This document shows positions 44,940 to 58,991 of a DNA stretch of 64,000 nucleotides, one piece after another. The stretch is taken from contig NZ_JAGFBF010000001.1 in NCBI RefSeq assembly GCF_017583045.1, positions 868,001 through 932,000 on the forward strand, given 5' to 3'. Made by a program: the position numbers and the translations under genes. Numbering within the stretch: the first letter of the stretch is position 1; every line of letters starts with the position of its first letter. The stretch is from Leucobacter tardus. GTDB lineage: Bacteria > Actinomycetota > Actinomycetes > Actinomycetales > Microbacteriaceae. Below the pieces are notes generated by a model that saw only the letters and a list, made by a program, of their open reading frames with translations, had not been told where the DNA came from and ran no database searches.

Positions 44940-46232
44940 TCAGGCGGCGAGCGGGGCGATGACGAGGTTCGCGACGGCGTAGATCACGACGCCGGCGAGT
45001 GACCCGACGACGGTGCCGTTGATCCGGATGAACTGCAGATCCTTGCCGACCTGCAGTTCGATCTTCTCGGCGGCCTCGCGGGCGTCCCATTGATGCACGG
45101 TGTCGGTGACGACGCTTGCGAGGTCGTGACGATAGCGATCGACGAGGTGCTCGACGACGCTCATCACCCAGACGTCGACCTTGTACTGGAGGGTCGCGTC
45201 CTCCCGCAGGCGGACGCCGAGATCCTGCGCCGCGCGCAGCATGCGGAGGCGCAGATCGCTCTGCGGATCCTGCAGCATCGTCACGAGCGCCTCGCGGGCC
45301 GACTGCCAGACCATCGCGGCGAGCGAGCGCACCCGGGGGCTGTCGAACACCTCATGCTTCAGATGCTCGAGTTGGGACTGCAGGGTGCCGTCGTGCTGCA
45401 AGTCTCGCGCGAAGTCTGCGAGGAATCGGCTCGTGGCGATGCGGAACGGGTGTTCGCGATCCGCCGCAACCGCCTCGGCCCACCGCACCGCTTCAGTGTG
45501 GAGGCGCTGGTCCACGAATCGGTCGACGATGCTCGGCATCCAGCTGGGGAGGCGGGCCGAGACCATCCGGTCGAATGCCTGCGGGTGTTCGCGCAGCCAG
45601 CCGGCCAGTCGATCCGCCGCGATGTCGATCAGCGTCTGGTGATGGGCGCCGTCGATCGCCGTCTCGACCGCGCGACCCGAGAGCGGACCCCACTCGGGTT
45701 CGAGCAGGTGGCGGCGCGCGAGGGCTTCGAGGAGTTCTTGGACATCGGAGTCATCGAGGACCGTCAGCATGCCGAGCCCGGCCGAGGATGCGAGATCGCA
45801 GAGGTGCGATGCGTTGCGCTCGTGCTGCAGCCAGTCACCGGCGGCGCGCGCTCCGCTGATCTGCGAGAGCTTGTCGTGCACGACGTCGTCGGCGAGAAAG
45901 TTCTCTTCGATGAAGCTGCCGAGACCCTCGCCGATATCGTCCTTCTTGCGGGCGATGAGGTTCGTATGGGGCACCTTGATGCCGAGCGGATAGCGGAAGA
46001 GCGCGGTCACGGCGAACCAGTCCGCCAGTCCGCCGACCATGCCGCCCTCGCTCGCGGCCCGCACGTAACCCAACCAGGGATAGTGATCCTGCAGCGCGAA
46101 CGACACCGCGAAGACGATCGCCATGAAGACCAGCAGGGCCAACGCGATCTTCTGCATTCGACGCAGCTGGGCGAGGCGTTCGAAGTCGTCGGGGGAGACC
46201 GCACCGAGGGTCCGTCGCGCTGAGCCTGTCAC
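44940..46232 (-). CDS. DUF445 membrane protein
   Basis: A 430-residue protein of the DUF445 (YheB-like) family. It has one N-terminal hydrophobic helix (about 24-42), the signature SEGGMVGGLADWFAVTALFRYP with HTNLIARKKDDIGEGLGSF close behind, and a long mainly helical middle. A glycine-rich C-terminal membrane segment (NGTVVGSLAGVVIYAVANLV) closes it. Function is unknown; it is probably an envelope protein. GTG at 46232 is chosen because CATAAT lies six bases upstream on the minus strand. It is divergent from the RND gene across 40 bases. Confidence 0.82.
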   Translation of the reverse strand: MTGSARRTLGAVSPDDFERLAQLRRMQKIALALLVFMAIVFAVSFALQDHYPWLGYVRAASEGGMVGGLADWFAVTALFRYPLGIKVPHTNLIARKKDDIGEGLGSFIEENFLADDVVHDKLSQISGARAAGDWLQHERNASHLCDLASSAGLGMLTVLDDSDVQELLEALARRHLLEPEWGPLSGRAVETAIDGAHHQTLIDIAADRLAGWLREHPQAFDRMVSARLPSWMPSIVDRFVDQRLHTEAVRWAEAVAADREHPFRIATSRFLADFARDLQHDGTLQSQLEHLKHEVFDSPRVRSLAAMVWQSAREALVTMLQDPQSDLRLRMLRAAQDLGVRLREDATLQYKVDVWVMSVVEHLVDRYRHDLASVVTDTVHQWDAREAAEKIELQVGKDLQFIRINGTVVGSLAGVVIYAVANLVIAPLAA

Positions 46233-46238
46233 TCCGCC

Positions 46239-46265
46239 ATTATGCACGCCGAAGCGTGAAATACT
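46239..46265. promoter_or_regulatory. Divergent -10 boxes for DUF445 and the RND permease
   Basis: Minus-strand CATAAT (46239-46244) is six bases before the DUF445 GTG. Plus-strand AATACT (46260-46265) is seven bases before the RND ATG. Both promoters are packed into 40 bases, so they must interfere or be co-regulated. Confidence 0.4.
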
Positions 46266-46272
46266 GGACCTC

Positions 46273-51182
<4,910 letters not shown>

Positions 51183-51186
<4 letters not shown>

Positions 51187-52811
51187 CCCAGCGGAAGAAA
51201 CGCGGATACAAAGCGCCCGGCAATTACGAGCCGTATCGCGGCAAGAAACCTCGCCGATTCGCGCGGGGCGAGGATCCCGCGCCCCGCGGAGGCGCTGACC
51301 CGCGCGACGAGAACGCCGGACGGAAATCCGCCTCGCGCGACGAGCCGGCCGGGCGGAAGTCCGCCCCGCGCGATGAGCGCAGGCCCGCTGCGGGCTCGAA
51401 GCGCACGCAACGCGGAGAGCGTTCATCGGCGCCAGCGCCGTCCCGAGCCGGTCGGCCGGCGAAGCCCGCGGAGGTGCGTGAGCCGCGCACGACATCGAGC
51501 CCGCCGCCGCACCAGCGCTCCGCCCGGGTGTTCACCTTCGGAGCCGACGGCGAACCCGGACCGCAGTCGAGTGCGCGAGGCAGTGATCGTACGATTCCCG
51601 CTGACGCGTCGTTCGCGGAACTCGGCCTCGGGGGCAATATCGTGCGCACCCTCGGAGAGCTCGGCGCCGATCGACCGTTCCCGATCCAGTCGGCGACGAT
51701 CCCCGATGTGCTCGCCGGAACAGACGTGCTCGGACGAGGACGCACGGGATCCGGTAAGACGATCGCCTTCGCCGCGCCCCTTGTCGAGCGCATGCTGCAC
51801 CTGAAGGCGTCGGGCGCCTTCGCGGCAGACGCCGCACCCCACAAGTCGAAAGCACCACTCAAACGGGGTGAGCGTCAGCGCGGCACGCGAGCGCGCACGC
51901 GAAACCCGAAGGCTCTGATCCTCGCCCCCACGCGCGAACTCGCGCTGCAGATCGATCGAACCGTGCAACCCATCGCGCGATCCGTCGGCTTCTACACAGC
52001 GCAACTCGTCGGGGGTGTGCCGATCGATCCGCAGATTCACGCGCTGGAACGGGGGATCGACATCGTCATCGGCACGCCCGGACGCATTCAAGACCTCGTA
52101 CAGCGCCGGAAACTCGACCTGCGCGAAGTGCTCATCACCGTGGTGGACGAGGCCGACCACATGTGCGAGCTCGGGTTCCTCGAGCCGGTGCAGCGGATCC
52201 TGCGGGACACCGTGCGCGGTGGGCAGCGATTGCTGTTCTCAGCGACGCTCGACCGCGATGTCGACGCGATCGTGGAAGAGTTCCTCCGCAATCCCGTTGT
52301 CCATGAAGTCGCGTCCGAGGCACCCGAGGACACGAGGCACCGCGTATTCGTCGTGCTCAGAGAGCACAAGGACGACGTGCTCGTGCAGCTCGCGCGGCAC
52401 CGTCGACGCACCATCGTGTTCACGCGAACGCGGGCCTACGCGGAACGCGTGGCCGGCATGCTCGCCGACGCCGGGGTGCGGTCCGTCGCTCTGCACGGCG
52501 ACCTCAAGCAGGCGGTGCGCGAGCGCGGACTCGCCAAGTTCTCGGAGGGCAAGGCCGACGTGCTCGTCGCCACGGACGTGGCGGCACGGGGCATCCACGT
52601 CGACGACGTGGAACTCGTCGTGCAGGCCGATCCGCCGGATGAGGCCAAGACCTACCTCCACCGCGCAGGACGCACCGGCCGCGCGGGCAACCGGGGAGAG
52701 GTGATCACCGTGATCCCGCGCACCAGGCAGAAGCGCACGCGGGAGATGCTCGATGAGGCTGGGATCGAACCGGAAGTCTTCCAGGATTTCGTTCCCGGCC
52801 AGCAACTCTGA
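51183..52811 (+). CDS. DEAD-box RNA helicase
   Basis: ATP-dependent RNA helicase of 542 residues. A basic, Arg/Lys/Pro-rich N-terminal tail (~125 residues) precedes the core. Core motifs are the Q motif FPIQSATIPDVLAG, motif I GRTGSGKT (about 186-193), PTRELALQ, GTPGR, VVDEADHM with Asp322, SAT, and in the second domain ATDVAARGIHVDDV and HRAGRTGRAG. A Lys/Arg-rich insertion sits between motifs I and Ia. ATG at 51183 overlaps the RND stop by four bases, so the two are co-translated; no functional link is obvious. Confidence 0.92.
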
Positions 52812-52852
52812 GCCAATACTGATTTCGCACCACCGTCACTCGAGGAGGCACC

Positions 52853-53644
52853 GTGCCTGAGAACGAACAGCCAGAGAACGAACCGCAGGAGCAGCAGCCC
52901 AGGTACGCGCCGCCGACCGCCGGAGCGAGTGTGCCACCGCCGTACGAGCCGCGAGAACCGCAAGCACCTCACGAGCCGCAGCCCCCCTACAGTCAGCAGG
53001 CTCCTTACGGCCAGCAGGCTCCTTACGGCCAGCAGGCTCCTTACGGCCAGCAGGCACCGTATGGTCAGCAGGCTCCCGTCGGCCAACAGCCCCCGCAGCA
53101 GCCACCGTACGGACAGCAGCCTCCGTACGGGCAGCAGCCCGGATACGGCCACCAGCCCCCGCAGGATCCGAACGCGCCGTATGCGCAACCGGCCTACGGA
53201 CAGGCTCCGTATGCTCAGGCGCCCTACGGGTACGTCATGCCGAGCGGTCGCCGGTTCTGGGCGATGGGGTTCCTGACCTACATTCCGTACGTCGGGTTCA
53301 TCGTCTTCCTGATCGTCGCACTCGCCATGAACGCGAGCGCCCGGCGCGACGCGAACGCCGTTGTTCGTGAGAACGCCCGCTGGGCGGCGAACTGGGCGCT
53401 CAGTGTCGCGACGTTCATCGTGGGCGCGATCATCCTCATGATCATCGGCGGTGCCACCGGCGCGTCGCTGCAGTCGAGCGGCAGCAACCCGAGCATCGCG
53501 TTCGTGATCGTCGCCATCGGCGGTCTCGTGATTCTCGCCACCGGTATCACGCACCTCGTGTTCACCATCATGGGCACGGTCCAGGCGGACCGACGCGTCT
53601 TCAAGCCGGCGCTCGTGATCCCCTACCTCCGCGAGCGCAGCTGA
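52853..53644 (+). CDS. DUF4870 membrane protein with QQAPYG repeats
   Basis: The first ~125 of 263 residues are Pro/Gln/Tyr-rich, with a run of QQAPYG hexapeptides. The rest is a DUF4870-type membrane domain with three hydrophobic segments (about 143-162, 178-202, 210-240). It starts at RRFWAMGFLTYIPYVGF and includes RENARWAANWALS, the family's conserved helix. GTG at 52853 has GAGGAGG at 52842-52848. Role unknown; such proteins are widespread in actinobacteria. It is 41 bases after the helicase gene and may share its message. Confidence 0.78.
   Translation: MPENEQPENEPQEQQPRYAPPTAGASVPPPYEPREPQAPHEPQPPYSQQAPYGQQAPYGQQAPYGQQAPYGQQAPVGQQPPQQPPYGQQPPYGQQPGYGHQPPQDPNAPYAQPAYGQAPYAQAPYGYVMPSGRRFWAMGFLTYIPYVGFIVFLIVALAMNASARRDANAVVRENARWAANWALSVATFIVGAIILMIIGGATGASLQSSGSNPSIAFVIVAIGGLVILATGITHLVFTIMGTVQADRRVFKPALVIPYLRERS
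52994..53083 (+). repeat. Tandem 18-bp coding repeat
   Basis: Three identical 18-base units (52994-53011, 53012-53029, 53030-53047; CAGCAGGCTCCTTACGGC) and two diverged ones encode QQAPYG. Identity between units at the DNA level suggests recent copy-number change by slippage. Confidence 0.85.
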
Positions 53645-53754
53645 CACCGATCCGGTGCCCGATGCGGGGCGCGCGTGCTCCAGGAGTCCGACGGGAGTGA
53701 TGCTCGATTCCGGAGGGTTCCCACAGTGCTGGTCGCGCGCGATTGGAGATGATC

Positions 53755-53792
53755 GACAAATGGGGAGCGGTGTGTGCCGCTCCCCATTTGTC
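53755..53792. terminator. Strong hairpin in the DUF4870 to acyl-CoA oxidase gap
   Basis: A perfect 16-base stem (53755-53770 with 53777-53792, arm beginning GACAAATGGGG) with loop TGTGTG lies 111 bases past the DUF4870 stop and 121 before the oxidase start. There is no T run beyond ATTTGTC. It is most likely a terminator for the upstream gene. The remainder of 53645-53912 shows no gene. Confidence 0.6.
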
Positions 53793-53912
53793 TGCCCAGT
53801 CAGGCCCGATTCGTGCTGCGCACCTCTCGGCTTACGCTGAGGGCATCTGGCGATCGCAGGCCGATCGCGATCTCCGCGGCGCGAAGTGCCGCGGCCGTGC
53901 GAAGGAGGACAC

Positions 53913-56009
53913 GTGGCACAGAACGACCCCCGTATCGATACCGACCTGGTGAGCGACCTGCTGCTGGGCAAATGGAAGCAGGAGCGGCTGGAGGCCCGCG
54001 AGCTCGCTGCTGACCCGCGCGTTCAGTCCCCTCCGGGCATCACCATGGACGAGCATCGTGCGCGCGTCTTCGAGCAGCTCCAGGTGCTGGTCGACGAAGG
54101 CGCCATTCAGCGGGCGTTCCCCCGCAGCGTCGGCGGCGGCGACAACCACGGCGGCAACATCGCCGCGTTCCAGGAGCTCGTGCTCGCGGATCCCTCGCTG
54201 CAGATCAAGAGCGGCGTGCAGTGGGGCCTGTTCGGTGCGGCGATCCTGCACCTCGGCACGCAGCGGCACCACGAGCGCTGGCTGCCCGACGTGATCAGCC
54301 TCAAGCTGCCGGGCGCATTCGCCATGACGGAGATCGGCCACGGATCGGATGTCGACGCCGTCGGCACGACCGCGACCTACGATCCCGACGCGCAGGAGTT
54401 CGAGATCCACACGCCGTTCACCGGCGCCTGGAAGGACTACCTCGGCAACGCCGCGGTGCACGGACAGGCCGCGGTCGTGTTCGCGCAGCTCATCACCCGC
54501 GGAGTGAATCATGGCGTGCACGCGTTCTTCGTGCCGATCCGCACGCCCGAAGGCGAGTTGATGCCGGGTGTCGGCGCCGAGGACGACGGAGTGAAGGGCG
54601 GTCTGAACGGCATCGACAACGGGCGACTGCACTTCACGCACGTGCGGATCCCGCGCGAGAATCTGCTGAACCGCTACGGCGATGTCGCTGCGGACGGCAC
54701 GTACAGCTCGCCGATCGAGAGCCCGGGTCGACGCTTCTTCACGATGATCGGCACGCTGGTGCAGGGCCGGGTGTCGCTCGACGGTTCCGCGGTGCGCGCG
54801 ATGGAGGCGGCGCTGCTTGTCGCCATCACGTACGGGAACGAGCGTCGTCAGTTCGCCGGGGCCGACGGTCGCGACACCGTGCTGCTCGACTACGGCCAGC
54901 ACCAGCGGCGCCTGATCCCGCGACTTGCGCAGACGTACGCGATGGCGTTCGCCAGCGAGCGACTGCTCACCGTCTTCGATGAGGTGTTCTCGGGTGAGCA
55001 CGACACCGACGAGAACCGTCAGGATCTCGAGACACTCGCTGCCGCGCTGAAACCGCTCTCGACCTGGGCCGCGCTCGACACGCTGCAGGAGGCGCGCGAA
55101 GCCTGCGGTGGAGCGGGATTCATCGCGAAGAACCGTCTCACGTCTCTCCGCGCCGATCTCGATATCTACGCGACTTTCGAGGGCGACAACACGGTCCTGC
55201 TGCAGCTGGTCGGCAAACGGCTGTTGACCGATTACGCCGCCCAGTTCAAGGGTGCGGATCGGGCGGCGCTCGCCCGCGCCGCCGCCGGGCAGATCGGTGA
55301 GCGGGTCACCCGGTTCGGCCTGCGGCGTATTGCCCAGAGCGTGGCCGATTTCGGACAGGTGGGGCGCTCGGTCGAAAACCTGCGGAACACCGATACCCAG
55401 CGCGCCCTGCTCACGGACCGCGTGGAGTCGATGGTCGCCGAGGTCGCGCTCGCGCTCAAATCGGCGGGTACGGGCGTCTCCGGTCAGGAGCGCGCCGTGG
55501 CTACCGAGGCGGCGTTCAACGCGCAGCAGCACACCCTCATCGAAGCCGCGAGGTCGCACGCCGAACTCCTGCAGTGGGAGGCGTTCACCGAGGCGCTCGA
55601 ACGCGTCGAAGACCCCGACACCCTGCGGGTGCTCACCTGGTTGCGCGACCTGTTCGGTCTCAGCCTCGTCGAGAAGAACCTCGCCTGGTACCTCATGCGC
55701 GGACGCCTGAGCGCGCAGCGCGCAGATGCGGTCACGGCATACGTCGACCGACTCATCGGTCGCCTCAGGCACCAGGCGCTCGACCTCGTCGAAGTGTTCG
55801 GGATCAGTCCCGAGGTGCTGCGAGCCGAGATCGCGACCGGCATCGAAGCGGAGCGGCAGGACGAGGCGCAGGCGTACGTGGATGCGCAGATCGCGGCGGG
55901 CACCCGGCCGGTGCACGAGAAGGAGCTGCGCAAGCAGCGGCAGCGCGAGCAGCGTGCGCAGACGACCCACGTGGCCGAGGCAGTTGCTGAAGGTGTGGCC
56001 GCGGGCTGA
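53913..56009 (+). CDS. Acyl-CoA dehydrogenase/oxidase family protein
   Basis: FAD-dependent acyl-CoA oxidase-like enzyme of 698 residues, about twice the length of ordinary acyl-CoA dehydrogenases and like peroxisomal ACOX. Segments include FAMTEIGHGSDVDAVGTTA (FAD/substrate contact), the middle beta domain with FTGAWKDYLGNAA, RQFAGADGRDTVLLDYGQHQ, and CGGAGFIAKNRL with ATFEGDNTVLLQLVGK, where the Glu is the candidate catalytic base. The extra C-terminal helical domain runs from ~450. GTG at 53913 has AAGGAGG at 53902-53908. It likely oxidises fatty acyl-CoA; chain length is unknown. Confidence 0.88.
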   Translation: MAQNDPRIDTDLVSDLLLGKWKQERLEARELAADPRVQSPPGITMDEHRARVFEQLQVLVDEGAIQRAFPRSVGGGDNHGGNIAAFQELVLADPSLQIKSGVQWGLFGAAILHLGTQRHHERWLPDVISLKLPGAFAMTEIGHGSDVDAVGTTATYDPDAQEFEIHTPFTGAWKDYLGNAAVHGQAAVVFAQLITRGVNHGVHAFFVPIRTPEGELMPGVGAEDDGVKGGLNGIDNGRLHFTHVRIPRENLLNRYGDVAADGTYSSPIESPGRRFFTMIGTLVQGRVSLDGSAVRAMEAALLVAITYGNERRQFAGADGRDTVLLDYGQHQRRLIPRLAQTYAMAFASERLLTVFDEVFSGEHDTDENRQDLETLAAALKPLSTWAALDTLQEAREACGGAGFIAKNRLTSLRADLDIYATFEGDNTVLLQLVGKRLLTDYAAQFKGADRAALARAAAGQIGERVTRFGLRRIAQSVADFGQVGRSVENLRNTDTQRALLTDRVESMVAEVALALKSAGTGVSGQERAVATEAAFNAQQHTLIEAARSHAELLQWEAFTEALERVEDPDTLRVLTWLRDLFGLSLVEKNLAWYLMRGRLSAQRADAVTAYVDRLIGRLRHQALDLVEVFGISPEVLRAEIATGIEAERQDEAQAYVDAQIAAGTRPVHEKELRKQRQREQRAQTTHVAEAVAEGVAAG

Positions 56010-56036
56010 CGCCGGCGGCGGGCATAGGGTGGGAGC

Positions 56037-57026
56037 ATGACGGATCAGTTGCGCTCCCTGTACCCGCCGATCGAGCCTGATCGGTTCGGCAAGCTTCTCG
56101 TCGGCGACGGGAACGAGATCTACTGGGAGGAGTGCGGCAACCCCGCCGGCAAGCCGGTCGTCTTCCTCCACGGCGGCCCTGGCGGCGGCTGCGCTCCGGA
56201 TCACCGCCGCTACTTCGACCCGTCGCGGTACCGGATCGTGCTGTTCGATCAGCGCGGGTGCGGGCGCAGCACGCCGCACGCGAGCGCGCCCGACGCCGAC
56301 CTTTCGACCAACACCACGTGGCACCTCGTAGCCGATATCGAGCGGTTGCGCGAGTACCTTGGCATCGACCGCTGGCAGGTGTTCGGCGGGTCGTGGGGGT
56401 CGACGCTCGCGCTCACCTACGCCGAGACGCACGCCGATCGGGTGTCCGAGCTGGTGCTGCGCGGCATCTTCACGCTGCGACGCAGTGAGATCGAGTGGTT
56501 CTATCAGAACGGGGCCTCGCACCTGTACCCGGACGCCTGGGAGGAGTACCTCGCCCCGATCCCGGAGGAGGAGCGCGGCGACCTCGTGGCCGCGTACCAT
56601 CGGCGACTCTTCGATACCGACCCGGCGGTCCACGTGCCTGCGGGTGTCGCGTGGACGGTGTGGGAGAACTCGACGATCCGCTTGTTCCCCGATGAGGCGT
56701 CGATCGCGGAGGCGCGCGCCGATGAGGCCTCGGCGGTCGCGTTCGCGAGGATCGAGAACCACTATTTCTCGAACGGCGGCTGGCTCGAGGAGGGGCAGCT
56801 GATCCGCGACGCCTCGACCACGCTCAGCGGGATTCCGGCGGTGATCGTGCAGGGTCGGTACGACGCGTGTACGCCGCCGCGCACGGCCTGGGATCTGCAC
56901 CGCGCCTGGCCCGAGGCCGACTTCGTCATGGTGCCGGATGCGGGTCATGCGGCGAGCGAGCCGGGCATCGTGGACGCCCTCGTCCGTGCCACCGACCGGT
57001 TCGCGGGTGAGGGTTCCGCGGCGTAA
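56037..57026 (+). CDS. pip: Prolyl aminopeptidase (proline iminopeptidase)
   Basis: Alpha/beta hydrolase that removes N-terminal proline. The 329-residue product has VFLHGGPGGGCAPDHRRYFDP, the catalytic Ser in GGSWGSTLAL, FDQRGCGRSTPHA, RGIFTLRRSEIEWFYQ (the cap region typical of S33 iminopeptidases), GRYDACTPP with the catalytic Asp, and DAGHAASEP with the His. ATG at 56037 is 27 bases after the oxidase gene. No signal peptide, so it acts in the cytoplasm on peptides. Confidence 0.92.
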   Translation: MTDQLRSLYPPIEPDRFGKLLVGDGNEIYWEECGNPAGKPVVFLHGGPGGGCAPDHRRYFDPSRYRIVLFDQRGCGRSTPHASAPDADLSTNTTWHLVADIERLREYLGIDRWQVFGGSWGSTLALTYAETHADRVSELVLRGIFTLRRSEIEWFYQNGASHLYPDAWEEYLAPIPEEERGDLVAAYHRRLFDTDPAVHVPAGVAWTVWENSTIRLFPDEASIAEARADEASAVAFARIENHYFSNGGWLEEGQLIRDASTTLSGIPAVIVQGRYDACTPPRTAWDLHRAWPEADFVMVPDAGHAASEPGIVDALVRATDRFAGEGSAA

Positions 57027-57038
57027 TCCGGCTCGGGA

Positions 57039-57818
57039 TTAGCGCCGTTTCCGGCGCTTCGCGGCGGCGAGCTGCGCGCCGCGGGACCCCGGAGGCGGAC
57101 CGGCCTTCTTCGACGCCGGTTTCGGCTTGCGGGTCGGCGACGAGGCCCGCGGGGGTTCCGGATCAGCGGTCTCACGTTCGGCACGCGCGCTGCGGGCGGT
57201 GCGACCGCGCAGCACTCCGGCGAGTTGCTGCACGTCCTCCGCGTCGCGGGCGACGGACCAGGTGGCCCACACGTCGGCCCCCGGGGGGACGGGATCGCCG
57301 ATGAGGGTGAGGATCGCGTGCTCGCGCTTGCGCGTCAGGTGCCGGGCGAGGGGGAGCGGCAACAGCATGCCGCCGAGTCCCGCGGCGACGAGATCGAGAG
57401 CCGCCGGCACATGCTTCGGTGCCAGTGCGGGATCCGCCCAGGGGTGCGGGGCTCCCCACTCGGGCGGGTGATCCGGGTGCGCCAGGAGCGTGATGAGTGC
57501 GAGGTCGGCGACCGGGATCCCGGTCGCCTCGGCGAGTTCGTGATCGCGGGGCAGCACCAGCGCGGTCTGCTCGGTGTAGAGGTGCATGGCGTGCCGGGGT
57601 GCGGCCTCGTCCTGTTCGGGTCGCCGCCCGGGGAGGGTGCGTTCGATCATGACATCGATGGGGGCGTCGAGGGCTGCAGCTGGCGCCGCGCCGTAGGCCA
57701 CGTCGACGGGAACCAGTTCCAGCGGGGATCCGGGGCGCGCTGCGGTCCACCGCCTCGCCCAGGTGTTCGGGGCCACACCTCGTGCGAAGCCGAGCCTGAT
57801 CGGAGGGTGCGAAGTCAT
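57039..57818 (-). CDS. LysR-type substrate-binding domain protein lacking the DNA-binding domain
   Basis: The 259-residue product begins IRLGFARGVAPNTWARRWTA, the usual first strand of LysR effector domains, and has LVPVDVAYGAAP, ALVLPRDHELAEA and ALDLVAAGLGGMLLPLPLARHL. There is no helix-turn-helix upstream: ATG at 57818 (with GGGAGA before it) starts right at the effector domain. A ~50-residue Lys/Arg/Pro tail ends the protein. It could bind a small molecule or sequester a partner. The start overlaps the end of the ATL gene by four bases, so the two are coupled. Confidence 0.75.
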   Translation of the reverse strand: MTSHPPIRLGFARGVAPNTWARRWTAARPGSPLELVPVDVAYGAAPAAALDAPIDVMIERTLPGRRPEQDEAAPRHAMHLYTEQTALVLPRDHELAEATGIPVADLALITLLAHPDHPPEWGAPHPWADPALAPKHVPAALDLVAAGLGGMLLPLPLARHLTRKREHAILTLIGDPVPPGADVWATWSVARDAEDVQQLAGVLRGRTARSARAERETADPEPPRASSPTRKPKPASKKAGPPPGSRGAQLAAAKRRKRR

Positions 57819-58156
57819 GGCGTCTCCCGCCGGTAGATGTCGTGGTCGAAGCGCAGTCGCGCGGTCGAGAGGGCGAGTCGGTAGCGATCGGGATCCGTCA
57901 CGGGCTCGCGCAGCGGCGTGCCCTCGTTCCGGTAGTGCGGCAGCGCGAGACGGGCGTGCCCCTGCGGCGGGTCGCCGCTCACCGGCACCACCCGCCACCA
58001 CGGGACCGCGTGCCCGTAGTGGGCGAGGACCCGCCCCACAGCGCGGGGCGCATTCGAGCCGATCGCGTGCGCCACGTCGCCGTATGTCATGACCCGGCCC
58101 GCGGGGATGCGTGCGACGACGTCCAGGACGTCTTCCACGAACTCAGCGGACGGCAT
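57815..58156 (-). CDS. Alkyltransferase-like (ATL) DNA-binding protein
   Basis: A 113-residue relative of O6-methylguanine methyltransferase. It keeps the DNA-binding wing (AGRVMTYGDVAHAIG) and the base-flipping Arg region (PRAVGRVL). The active-site PCHRV motif reads PWWRV, with Trp53 in place of the acceptor cysteine. ATL proteins bind O6-alkylguanine without repair and hand it to nucleotide excision repair. The start is ATG at 58156. Its end overlaps the HTH-less LysR-like gene. Confidence 0.9.
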   Translation of the reverse strand: MPSAEFVEDVLDVVARIPAGRVMTYGDVAHAIGSNAPRAVGRVLAHYGHAVPWWRVVPVSGDPPQGHARLALPHYRNEGTPLREPVTDPDRYRLALSTARLRFDHDIYRRETP

Positions 58157-58170
58157 CCCTCAAGGGTACG

Positions 58171-58890
58171 TCAGAACTCGGAGACCCCGAGGAGCATGCC
58201 GATCGAGTACGTCACTGCGACGGCGATACCTCCGAAGAGCAACTGTCGCGCCGCGCCCAGCAGGCGGTTGCGTCTCGTGAAGCCTGCGGCGAGTCCGCCG
58301 GCCAGCAGCAGGCCGACCCCGCCGAAGGCGAGACCCGACCAGATCGAGCCGAAGTCGAAGATGAACGGGGCCACGGGAATGAAGGCGCCGATGCTGAACG
58401 AGGCGAGCGACGAGAACGCCGCGACCCAGGGCGACGCCTTCTCTTCCGGGTTGAGCCCGAGCTCGTGCGCCAGGTGCACGCGCAGGGCGCGTTCGCCGTC
58501 GGTGTGCACCTCGGCCGCGGCCTGCACGGCCACATCGTCCGACATGCCGAGGCGACGGAAGAGCGCCGCGAGTTCTGCTTCTTCACCTTCGGGGTTGCGC
58601 GCGAGCGCGGCGCGTTCGATGTTCACTTCGGCGTCGAGCTGCTCGTTCTGGGTGCGCACCGACGTGTACTCGCCGAGGGCCATCGAGATGGCGCCGGCGA
58701 TGAGTCCTGAGACACCGGTGAGGACGATGACTCCACGCGGCGCACCGGCCGCGGCGATGCCCGCGATCAGGCCGATGTTCGAGACCAGCCCGTCCATCGC
58801 GCCGAAGACGGTGGCGCGCAACCAACCGGACGAGACGTCCGCGTGGCGGTGGTCGTAGTCGTGGGGCTGGGAGATATCGATGTCTGGCAC
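58171..58890 (-). CDS. VIT1/CCC1-family iron or manganese transporter
   Basis: Membrane protein of 239 residues. It begins PDIDISQPHDYDHRHADVSSG, then GWLRATVFGAMDGLVSNIGLIAGIA, the VIT1 signature with the substrate Asp in TM1. Then come TM2 with GAISMALGEYTSVRTQ and a cytoplasmic helical insertion rich in Glu (about 80-140, with EEAELAALFRRLG). Three further helices include GAFIPVAPFIF. This is the usual five-helix plan. GTG at 58890 is preferred because homology starts there; longer reads to 58971 or 59028 are possible. It probably exports or stores Fe2+/Mn2+. Confidence 0.88.
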   Translation of the reverse strand: MPDIDISQPHDYDHRHADVSSGWLRATVFGAMDGLVSNIGLIAGIAAAGAPRGVIVLTGVSGLIAGAISMALGEYTSVRTQNEQLDAEVNIERAALARNPEGEEAELAALFRRLGMSDDVAVQAAAEVHTDGERALRVHLAHELGLNPEEKASPWVAAFSSLASFSIGAFIPVAPFIFDFGSIWSGLAFGGVGLLLAGGLAAGFTRRNRLLGAARQLLFGGIAVAVTYSIGMLLGVSEF

Positions 58891-58991
58891 GTGAGGCAAC
58901 GCTAGCAACGTTCGCGCGTGAGGCAGTAGCGTCCTCGCGACGTCGTGGTGCCGCCGTCCCGAGTTCGACATGGCGAACTCGGAACGGGCGC

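Noticed and set aside
52994-53083. CRISPR-like array
   Set aside because: Units are directly adjacent with no spacers and encode a peptide repeat in frame.
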